This document shows, piece after piece, positions 58,788 to 58,808 of a stretch of 58,808 nucleotides of DNA. The notes below the pieces were generated by a model, which did not search any database, was not told the DNA's origin, and saw only the letters and a list, made by a program, of their open reading frames with translations. Source of the DNA: Prochlorococcus sp. AG-355-B23 (GTDB taxonomy: Bacteria > Cyanobacteriota > Cyanobacteriia > PCC-6307 > Cyanobiaceae); assembly GCA_003280935.1 (NCBI GenBank), contig QCDJ01000008.1:1-58808 (forward strand). Reading direction: 5' to 3'. The number at the start of each line of letters is the position of its first letter. Positions within the stretch are counted from its first letter, which is position 1. Both the position numbers and the translations under genes were made by a program.

Positions 58788-58808
58788 ATGACTAATACTG
58801 ATTCTGAT
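58788..58808 (+). CDS. First seven codons of a further gene, probably ftsY (partial)
   Basis: An ATG at 58788 opens MTNTDSD and runs to the window edge. Only seven residues are visible, so there is no sequence proof. In Prochlorococcus genomes I recall ftsY following nusB, and acidic N-termini are usual for FtsY. Confidence 0.3.

Overview
The window looks like a core-genome stretch of a high-light-adapted Prochlorococcus (marine picocyanobacterium). The evidence is a GC content of roughly 30 percent by eye, very short intergenic gaps and cyanobacterial protein families (DUF3134, DUF502, DUF1400, a VTE5-like kinase, sucrose-phosphate synthase, a group 2 sigma factor). The order dnaN, PRC-barrel protein, purL, purF, gyrA-like, TPR protein, queG, DUF502, nusB is, from memory, the order at the numbering origin of Prochlorococcus chromosomes. 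The exact strain cannot be named from sequence alone. I saw no insertion sequence, prophage, CRISPR array, toxin-antitoxin pair or defence island.

Layout. 1-6.5 kb: partial SprT-like metalloprotease, small membrane-anchored protein, ATP-dependent DNA ligase, a 50-codon ORF, VTT-domain membrane protein, valS, A-type Fe-S carrier and tRNA-Val(UAC). 6.5-17.3 kb: a plus-strand run of mazG, speE, speB, gcvT, aspS, pyrG, queE, queC, pabB-like and pabC-like. 17.3-24.5 kb: cobA, MFS transporter, ppk, group 2 sigma factor, phytol-kinase-like protein and DAHP synthase. 24.5-33.4 kb: acnB, ClC antiporter, purU, FAD oxidoreductase, dnaK and aroE. 33.4-46.8 kb: rpsF, argG, DUF3134 protein, mraY, a small conserved protein, sucrose-phosphate synthase, uvrA, recN, UbiB-like kinase, DUF1400 protein and thrC. 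46.8-47.2 kb: a 337-bp gene-free, AT-rich segment that I read as the probable replication-origin region. 47.2-58.8 kb: dnaN through nusB and the first codons of another gene, probably ftsY.

Shared themes. One-carbon and folate metabolism (gcvT, purU, pabB/pabC) sits alongside purine and pyrimidine synthesis (purL, purF, pyrG). Queuosine genes occur twice (queE-queC, and queG 42 kb away). Putrescine and spermidine synthesis is represented by the adjacent speB and speE. DNA repair genes are the second ligase, uvrA and recN. Many same-strand neighbours overlap by 1-4 bp or abut, which suggests translational coupling. All eight convergent gene junctions either overlap or leave at most 10 bp.

I did not find a clear undescribed multi-gene system. 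The most rewarding places for a second look are the structured segment upstream of dnaN, the overlapping convergent 3' ends (especially sucrose-phosphate synthase against the 81-residue protein), the palindrome upstream of rpsF, and the gyrA-like subunit that lacks a GyrA box.
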